From Marinimicrobium sp038419845 (GTDB taxonomy: Bacteria > Pseudomonadota > Gammaproteobacteria > Pseudomonadales > Cellvibrionaceae): 64,000 bases of DNA. Below are positions 17,101 to 25,812 of this stretch, piece after piece. Position numbers and translations under genes: made by a program. Within the stretch, counting starts at the first letter, position 1; every line of letters begins with the position of its first letter. The DNA is taken from positions 124,001 to 188,000 of the forward strand of contig NZ_JBCAQT010000004.1 in assembly GCF_038419845.1 (NCBI RefSeq), given 5' to 3'. The notes beneath the pieces are model-generated. The model was not told the DNA's origin, did no database searches, and worked only from the letters and a program-made list of their open reading frames with translations.

Positions 17101-17640
17101 GTGGAACAGTACCGCGGCACAACCATTCTCTCCGTGCGGCGCAACGGCCAGGTGGCCATTGGCGGCGACGGACAGGTATCCCTGGGCAACACCATCATGA
17201 AAGGCAACGCCCGCAAAGTGCGGCGCCTGTTCAAAGACCAGGTGATTGCCGGCTTTGCCGGCGGCACCGCCGACGCCTTCACCCTGTTTGAACGCTTTGA
17301 AGCCAAACTCGAAGAACACAACGGCCAGCTGACCCGGGCCGCCGTGGAGCTCGCCAAAGACTGGCGCACCGAGCGCTCCCTGCGCCGCCTCGAGGCCCTG
17401 CTGGCGGTCGCCAACGCCGAAGCCTCCCTGATCATCACCGGTAACGGCGACGTGATCCAGCCCGAAGACGACCTGATCGCCATCGGCTCCGGCGGCGCCT
17501 TTGCCCAGTCCGCCTCCCGGGCACTGCTGGACAACACCGATCTGGACGCCCGTTCGGTTGTCGAGAAGGGCCTGACCATTGCCGGCGACATCTGCATTTA
17601 CACCAACCATCAACAGACCATTGAAACTCTCGATTACTGA
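17101..17640 (+). CDS. hslV: ATP-dependent protease subunit HslV (ClpQ)
   Basis: 179 residues, GTG start. A threonine peptidase of proteasome fold that forms dodecamers capped by HslU. The N-terminus is MEQYRGTTILSVRRNG, so a short propeptide precedes the catalytic Thr of TTILSV; Xanthomonas-like HslV also begins this way, whereas Pseudomonas begins directly at MTT. Conserved segments: GGDGQVSLGNTIMKGNARKV, GFAGGTADAFTLFERFE, ITGNGDVIQP and GSGGAFAQ. It lies 52 bp upstream of hslU, downstream of a sigma-32-like promoter. Confidence 0.95.
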   Translation: MEQYRGTTILSVRRNGQVAIGGDGQVSLGNTIMKGNARKVRRLFKDQVIAGFAGGTADAFTLFERFEAKLEEHNGQLTRAAVELAKDWRTERSLRRLEALLAVANAEASLIITGNGDVIQPEDDLIAIGSGGAFAQSASRALLDNTDLDARSVVEKGLTIAGDICIYTNHQQTIETLDY

Positions 17641-17692
17641 CTATTTGAGAATTTTTGAGAGTTCAGTGCGCTGAAGGAAAAACGAGCCTGTT

Positions 17693-19012
17693 ATGTCGAA
17701 CATGACCCCGCGTGAAATCGTCCACGAGCTGGACAAACACATCATCGGCCAGCTGGAAGCCAAGCGGGCAGTGGCCATCGCCCTGCGCAACCGCTGGCGT
17801 CGGATGCAGGTGGATGAAACCCTGCGCCCGGAGATTACCCCCAAGAACATCCTGATGATCGGTCCCACCGGCGTGGGCAAAACCGAAATCGCCCGCCGTC
17901 TGGCCAAGTTGGCCCAGGCGCCGTTCATCAAGGTGGAGGCCACCAAGTTCACCGAAGTGGGCTACGTCGGCCGCGATGTGGAGTCCATCATTCGCGACCT
18001 GGTGGACATCTCCATCAAGATGCATCGCGAGCAGGCGATGAAAACCGTCCAGCACCGGGCGGCCGAGGCGGCCGAGGAGCGCATTCTGGATGTGCTGCTG
18101 CCACCCCCACGCGGCGGCGACACCGAGAACACCACCGAGTCCAGTACCCGACAGATTTTCCGCAAGAAGTTGCGCGAGGGCGAGCTGGATGAGAAGGAAA
18201 TCGAAATCGAAGTCTCCAAGGCGCCCATGGGCGTGGAGATCATGGCACCTCCGGGCATGGAGGACATGACCAGCCAGTTGCAGAACATGTTCTCGTCCAT
18301 GTCCAACGACAAAAAGAAGAAGGCCAAGATGACCGTCAAGCAGGCCTTCAAGCAGCTGCAGGACGAAGAAGCCGGGCGCCTGGTGAACGAAGAGGAAATC
18401 AAAACCGACGCCATCCAGTCGGTAGAACAGAACGGCATTGTCTTTCTGGACGAGATCGACAAGGTGGCCAAAAAGGGCGACACCGGCGGCGCCGATGTCT
18501 CCCGCGAAGGCGTGCAGCGCGACCTGCTGCCATTGATCGAAGGCTGCACGGTGAGCACCAAGCACGGCATGATCAAGACCGATCATATCCTGTTCATTTC
18601 CTCCGGTGCCTTTCACCTGAGCAAGCCCTCGGACCTGATTCCGGAGCTGCAGGGCCGCCTTCCCATTCGTGTGGAGCTTAATGCCCTCACCCCGGATGAC
18701 TTCGAGCGGATCCTGACCGAGCCCAGCGCTTCGCTGACCGAACAGCACTACGCCCTGCTCAAGACCGAGGGCGTGGAAGTAGTCTTCACCGCCGATGGTA
18801 TCCGCCGGATCGCCGAGACCGCCTACGACGTCAACGAGCGCACCGAGAACATCGGGGCCCGCCGTCTGCACACCCTGCTGGAGCGCCTGCTGGAAGATGT
18901 TTCCTTCGATGCCGGCAGCCAACACACCAAAGTGGAGGTGGATGCCGCCTATGTGGAGAAACACCTGGGCGAGCTGGCCAAAGACGAGGACCTGAGTCGG
19001 TATATTCTGTGA
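17693..19012 (+). CDS. hslU: ATP-dependent protease ATPase subunit HslU (ClpY)
   Basis: 439 residues. An AAA+ unfoldase that feeds substrates to HslV. Walker A GPTGVGKTEIA (about 60-70), Walker B IVFLDEIDK, the intermediate I domain (about 110-240, with a Lys-rich SNDKKKKAKMT), sensor 2 region ENIGARRLHTLLE, and the C-terminal DLSRYIL that docks into HslV. The stop codon overlaps the start of the next gene (TGATG), so the DUF971 gene is translationally coupled. Confidence 0.97.
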   Translation: MSNMTPREIVHELDKHIIGQLEAKRAVAIALRNRWRRMQVDETLRPEITPKNILMIGPTGVGKTEIARRLAKLAQAPFIKVEATKFTEVGYVGRDVESIIRDLVDISIKMHREQAMKTVQHRAAEAAEERILDVLLPPPRGGDTENTTESSTRQIFRKKLREGELDEKEIEIEVSKAPMGVEIMAPPGMEDMTSQLQNMFSSMSNDKKKKAKMTVKQAFKQLQDEEAGRLVNEEEIKTDAIQSVEQNGIVFLDEIDKVAKKGDTGGADVSREGVQRDLLPLIEGCTVSTKHGMIKTDHILFISSGAFHLSKPSDLIPELQGRLPIRVELNALTPDDFERILTEPSASLTEQHYALLKTEGVEVVFTADGIRRIAETAYDVNERTENIGARRLHTLLERLLEDVSFDAGSQHTKVEVDAAYVEKHLGELAKDEDLSRYIL

Positions 19013-19383
19013 TGACGCCCGATAAAATCCGGCTGCACAAAAAGTCCCGACAACTCGAGCTGGTTTTTGCCGGGCAGCCGTATCGCCTGGACGCCGAGTA
19101 CCTGCGGGTGCTCTCGCCCAGCGCGGAGGTGCGCGGCCACGGCGCCGGTCAGGGCACCCTGCCCCACGGCAAGCAGGAAGTCGGCATCGACACCATCGAG
19201 GCCGCCGGCAACTACGCGCTGAAAATCGTCTTTGACGACGGCCACGACTCCGGCATCTATACTTGGGATTACCTCCACGACCTCTGCGTCAACTACGAGG
19301 CGCACTGGCAGGAGTATCTGGACGCCCTGCACGAGGCCGGCAAGAGCCGGGCGCCCGATACCCAGGTGGTCAAACTGATGTAA
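19012..19383 (+). CDS. DUF971 family protein (GBBH-like N-terminal domain)
   Basis: 123 residues from the ATG that overlaps the hslU stop; a GTG three bases earlier is less likely. The fold is that of the N-terminal domain of gamma-butyrobetaine hydroxylases: LHKKSRQLELVFAGQPYRLD, EYLRVLSPSAEVRGHG, and DDGHDSGIYTWDYLHDL. Proteins of this type occur next to hslVU in many proteobacteria; their role is not established. Confidence 0.85.
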   Translation: MTPDKIRLHKKSRQLELVFAGQPYRLDAEYLRVLSPSAEVRGHGAGQGTLPHGKQEVGIDTIEAAGNYALKIVFDDGHDSGIYTWDYLHDLCVNYEAHWQEYLDALHEAGKSRAPDTQVVKLM

Positions 19384-19416
19384 AGTGGTGCGGAACACCC
19401 GCAAAAGGTGACAGCT

Positions 19417-19959
19417 ATGATTCACGCGCTTCGTATTCCGGCACTGATTTTGGCTCTGGCACTACTGGCCGCCTGTGCCGGCCCCAAGGTCGAGCAGGAC
19501 TACAACCCCGACACCGATTTTGACCGGGACTGGACCCGCTACGATTGGCGCGGCAGTCAGTCGCAGGTCCCCGGTTACGATGCCCCCCGCCTCAAGCGCA
19601 CGGCCGAACAGGCCCTGACGGCGCAAGGTTATCAGCTGGCTCCGGACGACCCGGACTTTCTGGTGGATATCAGCGCTCTGACCCGCGCCGCCACCGGTGG
19701 CGGCAAATCGCTGGGTCTGTCGATCGGCCTGCCGGTGGGCCGGCACGGCAGCGTGGGGATTGGCGGCAGCAAAAGTCTGGGGGACCAGCAGCGCCAGGAA
19801 GGGGTGATCATTGTGGACCTGACCGAGGCGGAATCCGGGCAGCTACTCTGGCGCGGCAGCGCCTCGGGCATCCCCCTGAAGGATTTTGAGCTCGGCCGGC
19901 AGGATCAATTGCAGCGGGCCCTGGAACGCCTGTTGGCACAGTTCCCGCCAGAGTCGTAA
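19417..19959 (+). CDS. DUF4136-type lipoprotein
   Basis: 180 residues from the ATG at 19417. AAAAGGTG 6-7 nt upstream is the ribosome binding site, and the in-frame GTG at 19408 lies inside it. The signal peptide ends LALLAACAG, a good lipobox. The mature part has the DUF4136 pattern (DFDRDWTRYDWRG, then PDDPDFLVDIS, a Gly-rich hairpin, and IIVDLTEAESGQLLWRG). No Asp at +2 after the Cys (Ala-Gly), so it is probably sorted to the outer membrane. Function unknown. Confidence 0.78.
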   Translation: MIHALRIPALILALALLAACAGPKVEQDYNPDTDFDRDWTRYDWRGSQSQVPGYDAPRLKRTAEQALTAQGYQLAPDDPDFLVDISALTRAATGGGKSLGLSIGLPVGRHGSVGIGGSKSLGDQQRQEGVIIVDLTEAESGQLLWRGSASGIPLKDFELGRQDQLQRALERLLAQFPPES

Positions 19960-20000
19960 ATCACTCGGGAGACGAGGTTGCATCACGCCCGGCCCGCTCA

Positions 20001-20091
20001 GGGGTAGGTTCTTCCCGGACACGGCGTGAACCCATCCCTGGGGCCTCTCCACCAACATCCTGTTGGTGACGGTCCGGGAAGAACCTACCCC
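20001..20091 (+). repeat. Hairpin repeat element, copy B (divergent subtype)
   Basis: A perfect 20 bp outer stem joins 20001-20020 to 20072-20091. The 51-nt core begins and ends with ACG like the other copies. Its first inner hairpin is CCCA-TCCC-TGGG, with the same TCCC loop as the other copies but a different paired stem. Its second is CACCAACA-TCC-TGTTGGTG, which replaces the ACTAGTCCCGCG-looped hairpin of the other three copies. Confidence 0.82.
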
Positions 20092-20145
20092 AGATCGGCC
20101 CTCCTTACTTTGTAGCACGCGTCACTAAGCCGAGCGTGGCACTGA

Positions 20146-20256
20146 GGGCCGGTTTCGGGTGGCCTATTCCAAGACCGTCAACCGCGGGACTAGTGTTGAC
20201 GAGTTACAGGGATGTACTTGCCACGTGTCTTGGAATAGGCCACCCGAAATCGGACC
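20146..20256 (-). repeat. Hairpin repeat element, copy C
   Basis: The outer stem pairs 20146-20175 with 20227-20256 at 28 of 30 positions. Read on the minus strand, the 51-nt core is identical to that of copy D at 29794-29898, including TACA-TCCC-TGTA and the perfectly paired GTCAAC/GTTGAC around ACTAGTCCCGCG. The arms agree with copy D only in the innermost nine bases (TTCCAAGAC). Confidence 0.88.
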
Positions 20257-20319
20257 GGACGCTAATTTGAAGGCAAGTCTCTGTTACACAAGGTTTATCC
20301 GGGGCATAGGTCAAAACCA

Positions 20320-21747
20320 TCACTCGCCACCGCGAATTTTGTTGACGATGCCGGTGGTGGAGCAGCTGTCGAAAAAGCGCAGGGTCCGGATTTCGCCGCC
20401 GTAGGCTTTGACGATCTCCCAGCCGACCACCTGATCGTCCCGGTAATCGCCGCCTTTGACCAGCACATCCGGTTTCAGGGCCTGCAACAGCCGCTCGGGG
20501 GTGTCATCGTCAAACCCCACCACCCAATCGACCGACTCGAGCCCCGCCAACACCGCCATGCGCCGATCCAGCGGATTGATGGGTCGGCCTTCGCCTTTCA
20601 GGCGGCGGATGGAGGCATCGCTGTTGACCGCCACAATCAGCCGGTCGCCCAGTTTCCGCGCCTCCTCGAGGTAGCCTACATGGCCGGCGTGGATGATATC
20701 GAAACAGCCGTTGGTGAACACCAGGCGCTCACCCCGAAGGCGCGCATCTTCAATCGCCAGCAATAACTGCTCTTCGGTCACCAGGCCCCGCTCGGCGCCC
20801 TGCTCCAGCAGAATCGCGCGCCGCAACTCCGGCCCGCTGATGGTAGCCGTCCCCAGCTTGCCCACCACCAGACCCGCCGCCAGATTGGCCAGCGCGGTGG
20901 CCTGGGGCAGTGACTGACCCGCCGCCACGGCGGCCGCCAGGGTGGCGATTACCGTATCGCCAGCACCGGTGACATCAAACACTTCCCGCGCCCGCGCCGG
21001 CAGATGCAGTTCCGGTTGCCCCGGGCGCAACAGACTCATGCCCTGCTCGCCGCGGGTGATCAGCATCGCCTTGAGATCCAGCTGCTCCATGAGCACGGCA
21101 CTTTTGTCCACCATCTCCCGCTCGGTGCGGCAGGGGCCCACCACGCCTTCGAGCTCGGTCAGGTTGGGGGTCAAGACATCCGCGCCCCGATAGCGGCTGA
21201 AATCCCGTCCCTTGGGGTCCACCAGCACCGGGACGCCGTGACGACGGGCCAGCGCAATCAGCCCCTGACAGTCGTGCAGGCTGCCCTTGGCGTAATCCGA
21301 CAGGACCAGGGCTTTGACCGTGGGAATGATGGCGGTGGCCTTGGCGAGAAACTCGGAGCTGTCTTCCGGCGCGAAATCCTCTTCAAAATCCATCCTCAGC
21401 AGCTGCTGATGTCGGCTGATGGCCCGGAGTTTGGTAATGGTGGGCTTGCTGTCGGACTCCTGCAGGTCGACGCGAATACCGGCGGCCAGCAGTCGATTCT
21501 GCAGGCGGTAGCCGGCTTCGTCGCGTCCGACCACTGAGACCAGCGAGGCCCCGGCACCGAGCGCGGCAATATTGAGGCTGACATTCCCCGCGCCCCCCGG
21601 GCGATCCTCTTCGCGGCCCACTTTGAACACCGGAACCGGCGCCTCGGGCGAGATACGCGAGGTGGTCCCGTGCCAGTAGCGATCGAGCATCACATCGCCC
21701 ACCACCAATATCTGGGCCTGCTCAAAAGGAGGATATGTCAGCTGCAT
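20320..21747 (-). CDS. hldE: Bifunctional heptose-7-phosphate kinase / heptose-1-phosphate adenylyltransferase
   Basis: 475 residues, the usual length. The N-terminal PfkB/ribokinase domain (about 1-315; GGAGNVSLNIAALGA, and DVTGAGDTVIATLAAA with the catalytic Asp) makes heptose 1,7-bisphosphate. The C-terminal nucleotidyltransferase domain (about 340-475; VFTNGCFDIIHAGHVGYLEEA with the HxGH motif) makes ADP-heptose. This supplies LPS inner-core heptose. It lies downstream of msbA in an LPS gene group. Confidence 0.96.
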   Translation of the reverse strand: MQLTYPPFEQAQILVVGDVMLDRYWHGTTSRISPEAPVPVFKVGREEDRPGGAGNVSLNIAALGAGASLVSVVGRDEAGYRLQNRLLAAGIRVDLQESDSKPTITKLRAISRHQQLLRMDFEEDFAPEDSSEFLAKATAIIPTVKALVLSDYAKGSLHDCQGLIALARRHGVPVLVDPKGRDFSRYRGADVLTPNLTELEGVVGPCRTEREMVDKSAVLMEQLDLKAMLITRGEQGMSLLRPGQPELHLPARAREVFDVTGAGDTVIATLAAAVAAGQSLPQATALANLAAGLVVGKLGTATISGPELRRAILLEQGAERGLVTEEQLLLAIEDARLRGERLVFTNGCFDIIHAGHVGYLEEARKLGDRLIVAVNSDASIRRLKGEGRPINPLDRRMAVLAGLESVDWVVGFDDDTPERLLQALKPDVLVKGGDYRDDQVVGWEIVKAYGGEIRTLRFFDSCSTTGIVNKIRGGE

Positions 21748-21790
21748 AATGCGGTGTCCGTTTAATGTCCCGTCCAGTGTCGCTCTGTGC

Positions 21791-21846
21791 GTCGCGGCTG
21801 TTCATTCATCACCACGCACGGTTCCTCACGGCTGTTTATTCGTCAC
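21791..21846. repeat. Imperfect 22 bp direct repeat at the msbA 3' end
   Basis: 21791-21812 and 21825-21846 match at 18 of 22 positions (shared GGCTGTT-ATTC-TCAC pattern), 34 bp apart. The second copy spans the msbA stop codon; the first lies in the msbA-hldE gap. It looks like a small local duplication of the gene end. Confidence 0.5.
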
Positions 21847-23617
21847 GAAACTGCATGGAATGCAGGCGGGCATATTGCCCGTCCCGGGCCAGCAGCTCGC
21901 TGTGGCTGCCCACCTCGAGAATGCGCCCCTCTCCCATGACCACAATCCGGTCGGCCCGTTCGATGGTGGAGAGTCGGTGGGCCACCACAAAGGTGGTACG
22001 CCCCTGCATCACCTGCTCCAGTGCCGCCTGAATGTGCCGCTCGGATTCGGTATCCAGCGCCGAGGTCGCCTCATCGAGCACCAGGATCGGGGCGTCTTTG
22101 AGAATCGCCCGGGCAATGGCCAGACGCTGGCGCTGGCCGCCCGACAGCCGGGTACCGCTTTCGCCAATCAGGGTGTCGTACCCCTGGGGTAACTGCTCGA
22201 TAAACTCATCGGCATGGGCCGCCCTGGCGGCTTCGCGCACGCTGGTCGGATCGGTCACCGACAGCCCGCCGTAGGCAATGTTGCCCTCGACCGAATCATT
22301 GAACAGCACCACGTTCTGATTCACCAGCGCCACCTGCTCGCGCAGGTTATCCAGCCGGTAGTCGGTGAGGGGGCGGCCGTCTAGCAGGATGCGACCTTCG
22401 CTGGGATCGTAAAAACGCGCCAACAGACTCACCAGCGTGGTCTTGCCGCTGCCGGAGCGGCCCACCAGTGCAATCACCTCCCCGGCCTTCACATCCAGAT
22501 CAATATCCCGCAGCACCAGTTCATCATCCGGGCTGTAGCGGAAACTCACCTTCTCGAAACGCACATCGCCCTGGGCCCGGGTCACGCGGTATTCGCCGGT
22601 ATCGCGCTCCGGAGGTTCATCCATCAGCTGGAAAATACTGTCGGCGGCGGCCACGCCCTTCTGGATGGTGGGCACGACCTCACTCAGCTGGCGCAGGGGC
22701 TTGAGCACCATGCCGGCGGCAATAAAGTAAGCCACGAACGCCCCGGGGTCATCCAGCTCCATGACCGTCAGCGCCACCAGCAGGAGCAGCCCCATGGACA
22801 GCGCCACCAGCATCTGAAGGATGGGGGTATTGAGTGAGGAGGTCAGAACAATTTTCATGTTCTGCAGGTAATTGCGCCAGCTGGCCTGATTGAAGCGTCG
22901 CTTCTCGTATTCCTCGCCCCCAAAGCTGCGCATCACCCGATAGCCGTGGATCATTTCCGAGGCCACCTGGGTGATGTCGCCCATGCTGTGCTGCACCTGG
23001 GCACTCAGGCGCCGCAGACGTTTGCCCACATAGTTCACCAGTACCGCAATCACCGGGGTCACCAGCAGCAACAGCAGTGTCAGCCGCCAGTCCTTGTATA
23101 GCAGATAGCCCATCAGCGCCAGGACGGTGGCGCCCTCCCGCACCAGGGTTTTGAGCGCGTTGGTGGCCGCGGTGGTCACGCCATTGACGTTGTAGGTGAT
23201 CACCGACATCAGATGCCCGGAGCTGTGCCGGTCAAAGTACTGACCGGGCAGATGCGCCATATGCTCGAACAGTTGCAGGCGCAGGGTGTGCACAATGCGA
23301 AAGGAGACCTGGGAGATGAAATAGTTGCCCAGAAAGGCGCCCAGACTGCGTACCAGAACAATGCCGATGATGATGGCCGAGGGAATATAGGCGGGACCGC
23401 GCGCCTCATCGTCGATGAAATTCAGCAGGTATTCCATGAACTGCGCCATGGCGGGCTGAGAGGCCGAGTAGAGAACAAACCCGACCACACTGATGGCAAA
23501 CAGGCCCCAATAGGGCTTCAGGTAGGCCAACAGTCGCAGGTACACCGTCAGTGAAGCGGTATCGGTCTGCCGCAAGCGTTCATCCGGGGCGGCGGGCGGC
23601 GCGCCTTTATCGCTCAT
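21836..23617 (-). CDS. msbA: Lipid A export ATP-binding/permease protein MsbA
   Basis: 593 residues from the ATG at 23617 (MSDKGAPP...); the ATG at 23629 abuts GGAGG without spacing and is less likely. An ABC exporter half-transporter: six transmembrane helices (about 35-320), then an ATPase domain with Walker A GRSGSGKTT, signature LSGGQRQRLAIARA and Walker B ILVLDEATSALD. It flips lipid A-core across the inner membrane. The start lies 11 bp inside the end of the upstream glycosyltransferase gene, so the two are probably coupled; context is LPS synthesis. Confidence 0.94.
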   Translation of the reverse strand: MSDKGAPPAAPDERLRQTDTASLTVYLRLLAYLKPYWGLFAISVVGFVLYSASQPAMAQFMEYLLNFIDDEARGPAYIPSAIIIGIVLVRSLGAFLGNYFISQVSFRIVHTLRLQLFEHMAHLPGQYFDRHSSGHLMSVITYNVNGVTTAATNALKTLVREGATVLALMGYLLYKDWRLTLLLLLVTPVIAVLVNYVGKRLRRLSAQVQHSMGDITQVASEMIHGYRVMRSFGGEEYEKRRFNQASWRNYLQNMKIVLTSSLNTPILQMLVALSMGLLLLVALTVMELDDPGAFVAYFIAAGMVLKPLRQLSEVVPTIQKGVAAADSIFQLMDEPPERDTGEYRVTRAQGDVRFEKVSFRYSPDDELVLRDIDLDVKAGEVIALVGRSGSGKTTLVSLLARFYDPSEGRILLDGRPLTDYRLDNLREQVALVNQNVVLFNDSVEGNIAYGGLSVTDPTSVREAARAAHADEFIEQLPQGYDTLIGESGTRLSGGQRQRLAIARAILKDAPILVLDEATSALDTESERHIQAALEQVMQGRTTFVVAHRLSTIERADRIVVMGEGRILEVGSHSELLARDGQYARLHSMQFRDE

Positions 23618-24485
23618 ATTCAGGGGCATCCTCCGAAGGGCTGGTCCGGGTGCGGGTGCGTACCCAGAGGTCGGCGTATTTTATGAAGGTTCCATGGGAC
23701 ATCAACAGCGCCAGCAGAAATCCCGGACGACCGTCCAGAAAACCGCCACGCAAAAGGTACATGCGCACAAAGCAGAAGCACCCGTGCCCCACGGCCGAGG
23801 CGAGCGAGGCGGTGCGACCGGCCGAGGCGCGCTCCAGCGCCCACTCTTCGGCGTAATGAGCCGACTTCTGCACCTGATGGCGAACACTGTCATACAGGTG
23901 GTGCATGAGTACGCCGTCGAGCCGACGCAGCGGCAGTTTTTTCGGGTTGCGCAGGCGCTCGTGCACCCGGGTCTGGTCATATTCGGCCCGCCCGCGGGGG
24001 TAGAGGCGCGGCACCCAGTCCGGATGCATACCGGAGTGGCGGATGTGACGACCAAAACACCAACAGAGCCGATTGACTTCCCAGATGGCCGGCCCCTGGC
24101 TGACCGCGTGTCGGATGCTGCGCTCCAGGGTGGGCGTGACGCGCTCATCGGCATCAATCATGAAAATCCAGTGGCACTGCGCCAGAGCCTCGGCGCGCTG
24201 GCGCTGGATACCAAAGCCCTCCCAGTCGGAGCGCACTTCGACCCGGGCGCCCCGCTCGCGAGCCAGCTCGGCGGTGCCGTCATCGCTGCCACCGTCAAGC
24301 ACCACAATTTCATCGGCCCAGGACAGACTGTCCAGGCAGGCGTTCAGCTTGTGCACTTCATTTTTGACGATGAGCACAGCCGAGATCCGGTCGCGGGAGG
24401 ACTCCGAACCGCTCGATGCTTTGCGTGGAGCCTCGGCGACCTTCTGCGCTTCGGCCGTTTTGTGGCCCTGCTCGTCCGTCACCAT
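23607..24485 (-). CDS. Family 2 glycosyltransferase, LPS core (WaaE-like)
   Basis: 292 residues. The GT-A fold is seen as SAVLIVKNEVHKLNACLDSL, then EIVVLDGGSDDGTAELA and the metal-binding FMIDADERV (about 110-120). The C-terminal segments WVPRLYPRGRAEYDQTRVHE and LMHHLYDSVRHQVQKSAHYAEEWA are typical of WaaE/KdtX-type beta-glucosyltransferases that modify the inner core heptose. The first 35 residues are a polar, low-complexity extension. It lies between waaL and msbA with almost no gaps. The exact sugar and acceptor cannot be told from sequence. Confidence 0.82.
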   Translation of the reverse strand: MVTDEQGHKTAEAQKVAEAPRKASSGSESSRDRISAVLIVKNEVHKLNACLDSLSWADEIVVLDGGSDDGTAELARERGARVEVRSDWEGFGIQRQRAEALAQCHWIFMIDADERVTPTLERSIRHAVSQGPAIWEVNRLCWCFGRHIRHSGMHPDWVPRLYPRGRAEYDQTRVHERLRNPKKLPLRRLDGVLMHHLYDSVRHQVQKSAHYAEEWALERASAGRTASLASAVGHGCFCFVRMYLLRGGFLDGRPGFLLALLMSHGTFIKYADLWVRTRTRTSPSEDAPEYER

Positions 24486-24486
24486 G

Positions 24487-25755
24487 TCATGTCTCCCGGG
24501 ATCCCCGCTCTTCGCGACGCATCAGAGCCCATAGTACCACCAGCGTGAATGCATACACGGTAACACCGCTATTGTGGTTTAGGAATGCCTGGGTCAACCC
24601 GAACATGGCCGTGGCCACTACCAGTGTCACCCCGGCCAGGGCATAGGATTTATGCTCCTGCGAGCCCGCCTGAAGCCGGCGGGCGAACACCGAGAGCGGC
24701 ACCAGATAGATCAGAATCACCCCCAGGGTCCCCAACAGACCACGCTTGACCTGAACATCCAGCAGATCGTTGTGCAGGTGATCAAACTGCCCGATCAGGC
24801 GGCGCGTTCTGGGGTGACTGACGCGCTCCTGCAACGGGCGCAGGTAGTCGGTTTCGCCCCAGCCCAGAAACGGGCGCTCGGCCGCCATATCCAGCCCGCC
24901 GCGCCACATGGCCAGGCGCACCCCGACCGACGACTGGGTATGTCCCTCCTGCCAGTAACTGCGAAGCTCGGTGAGTGCCAGACCGAAGCGCTGCTGGATT
25001 CCGGTTTGTGGCGTCAGGTAAAGGCCCGCCGACAGGACCGCCAGAATGACCAGGCTCACCGCCAGATAGCGCCGGCGCACCGACCGGCGATAGTGCAGAT
25101 AAAACAGAACGGCGAGTACCGGCACCGCCAGCCAGCCGCCGCGGGCACCGGAGAAGAGTCCACCCACCAGTCCGCCCAGGGCGCCAAGCAACAACAGCGC
25201 CACCCAGAGGCGTGGCCGGGAGCGGCTATTGGCCCAGCCGAGGGCGGCCACGCAGAGGCTGCCGGACAGAAGGCTCAGGTTGCCGAACTGAATGGGGTTC
25301 ATGTGTCCGCCCACCCGGGGCATGTCGACCGCCAGCTTGCTCCAGGCCGCCCAGAGGCCACCGGCTACGGCCCCAAGAGCGACCCCCGCCCACCAGAAGC
25401 CGGCGCGGGGCGGATAGGCCAGCAACAACAGGAGAATCGGCAACGCCAGTAAAAAACGGCTGTACCCCTCGTAGTAACGACTCGATAAACCGTGAACCAG
25501 GTTGAGCGCGACATTCACAACGAAAAAGCCCGCCATGAGAATCACCAGGCACCAGTCGTCGCGGGTCAGGTTCAGACCCGGGCGACGCCAGATCAGCACC
25601 GCCGAGCAGAAGAACAGAAGCAGAGGACTCAGCGAGTAGCCGCTGGGCACCACCAGACTGATACTGCCTCCAATGAGCAGTGCCCAGGAGACAAACCTGA
25701 CAAGGTGGGTACGCGAATGGTTGGCCGCCACCGGCTGGTCGAATGAAGCTCCCAT
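24487..25755 (-). CDS. waaL: O-antigen ligase family protein (WaaL-like)
   Basis: 422 residues from the ATG at 25755; the frame is open to a GTG at 25809 without a ribosome binding site. A polytopic membrane protein with about ten to twelve hydrophobic helices and a large periplasmic loop (about 260-330) holding RRLIGQFDHLHNDLLDVQVKRG, the Wzy_C/O-antigen ligase signature with its essential His. WaaL joins O-antigen or other glycans to the lipid A-core. It is the first gene of a tight LPS run (waaL-GT-msbA). Assignment rests on topology and the loop motif; a Wzy polymerase is the alternative. Confidence 0.8.
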   Translation of the reverse strand: MGASFDQPVAANHSRTHLVRFVSWALLIGGSISLVVPSGYSLSPLLLFFCSAVLIWRRPGLNLTRDDWCLVILMAGFFVVNVALNLVHGLSSRYYEGYSRFLLALPILLLLLAYPPRAGFWWAGVALGAVAGGLWAAWSKLAVDMPRVGGHMNPIQFGNLSLLSGSLCVAALGWANSRSRPRLWVALLLLGALGGLVGGLFSGARGGWLAVPVLAVLFYLHYRRSVRRRYLAVSLVILAVLSAGLYLTPQTGIQQRFGLALTELRSYWQEGHTQSSVGVRLAMWRGGLDMAAERPFLGWGETDYLRPLQERVSHPRTRRLIGQFDHLHNDLLDVQVKRGLLGTLGVILIYLVPLSVFARRLQAGSQEHKSYALAGVTLVVATAMFGLTQAFLNHNSGVTVYAFTLVVLWALMRREERGSRET

Positions 25756-25812
25756 TAACTGACGCAAACTCCCCGCAAATCGACGGGCCGGGGCCACAGG
25801 CCCCGGCACCGG

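Larger units (their letters stand above)
19960..20319. other. 360 bp intergenic region with two facing hairpin repeats
   Basis: It separates the convergent DUF4136 gene and hldE. It holds repeat copies B (20001-20091) and C (20146-20256) in opposite orientations, 54 bp apart. No convincing ORF and no poly-T terminator were seen, so these hairpins are the only structures available to end transcription from either side. Confidence 0.7.
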
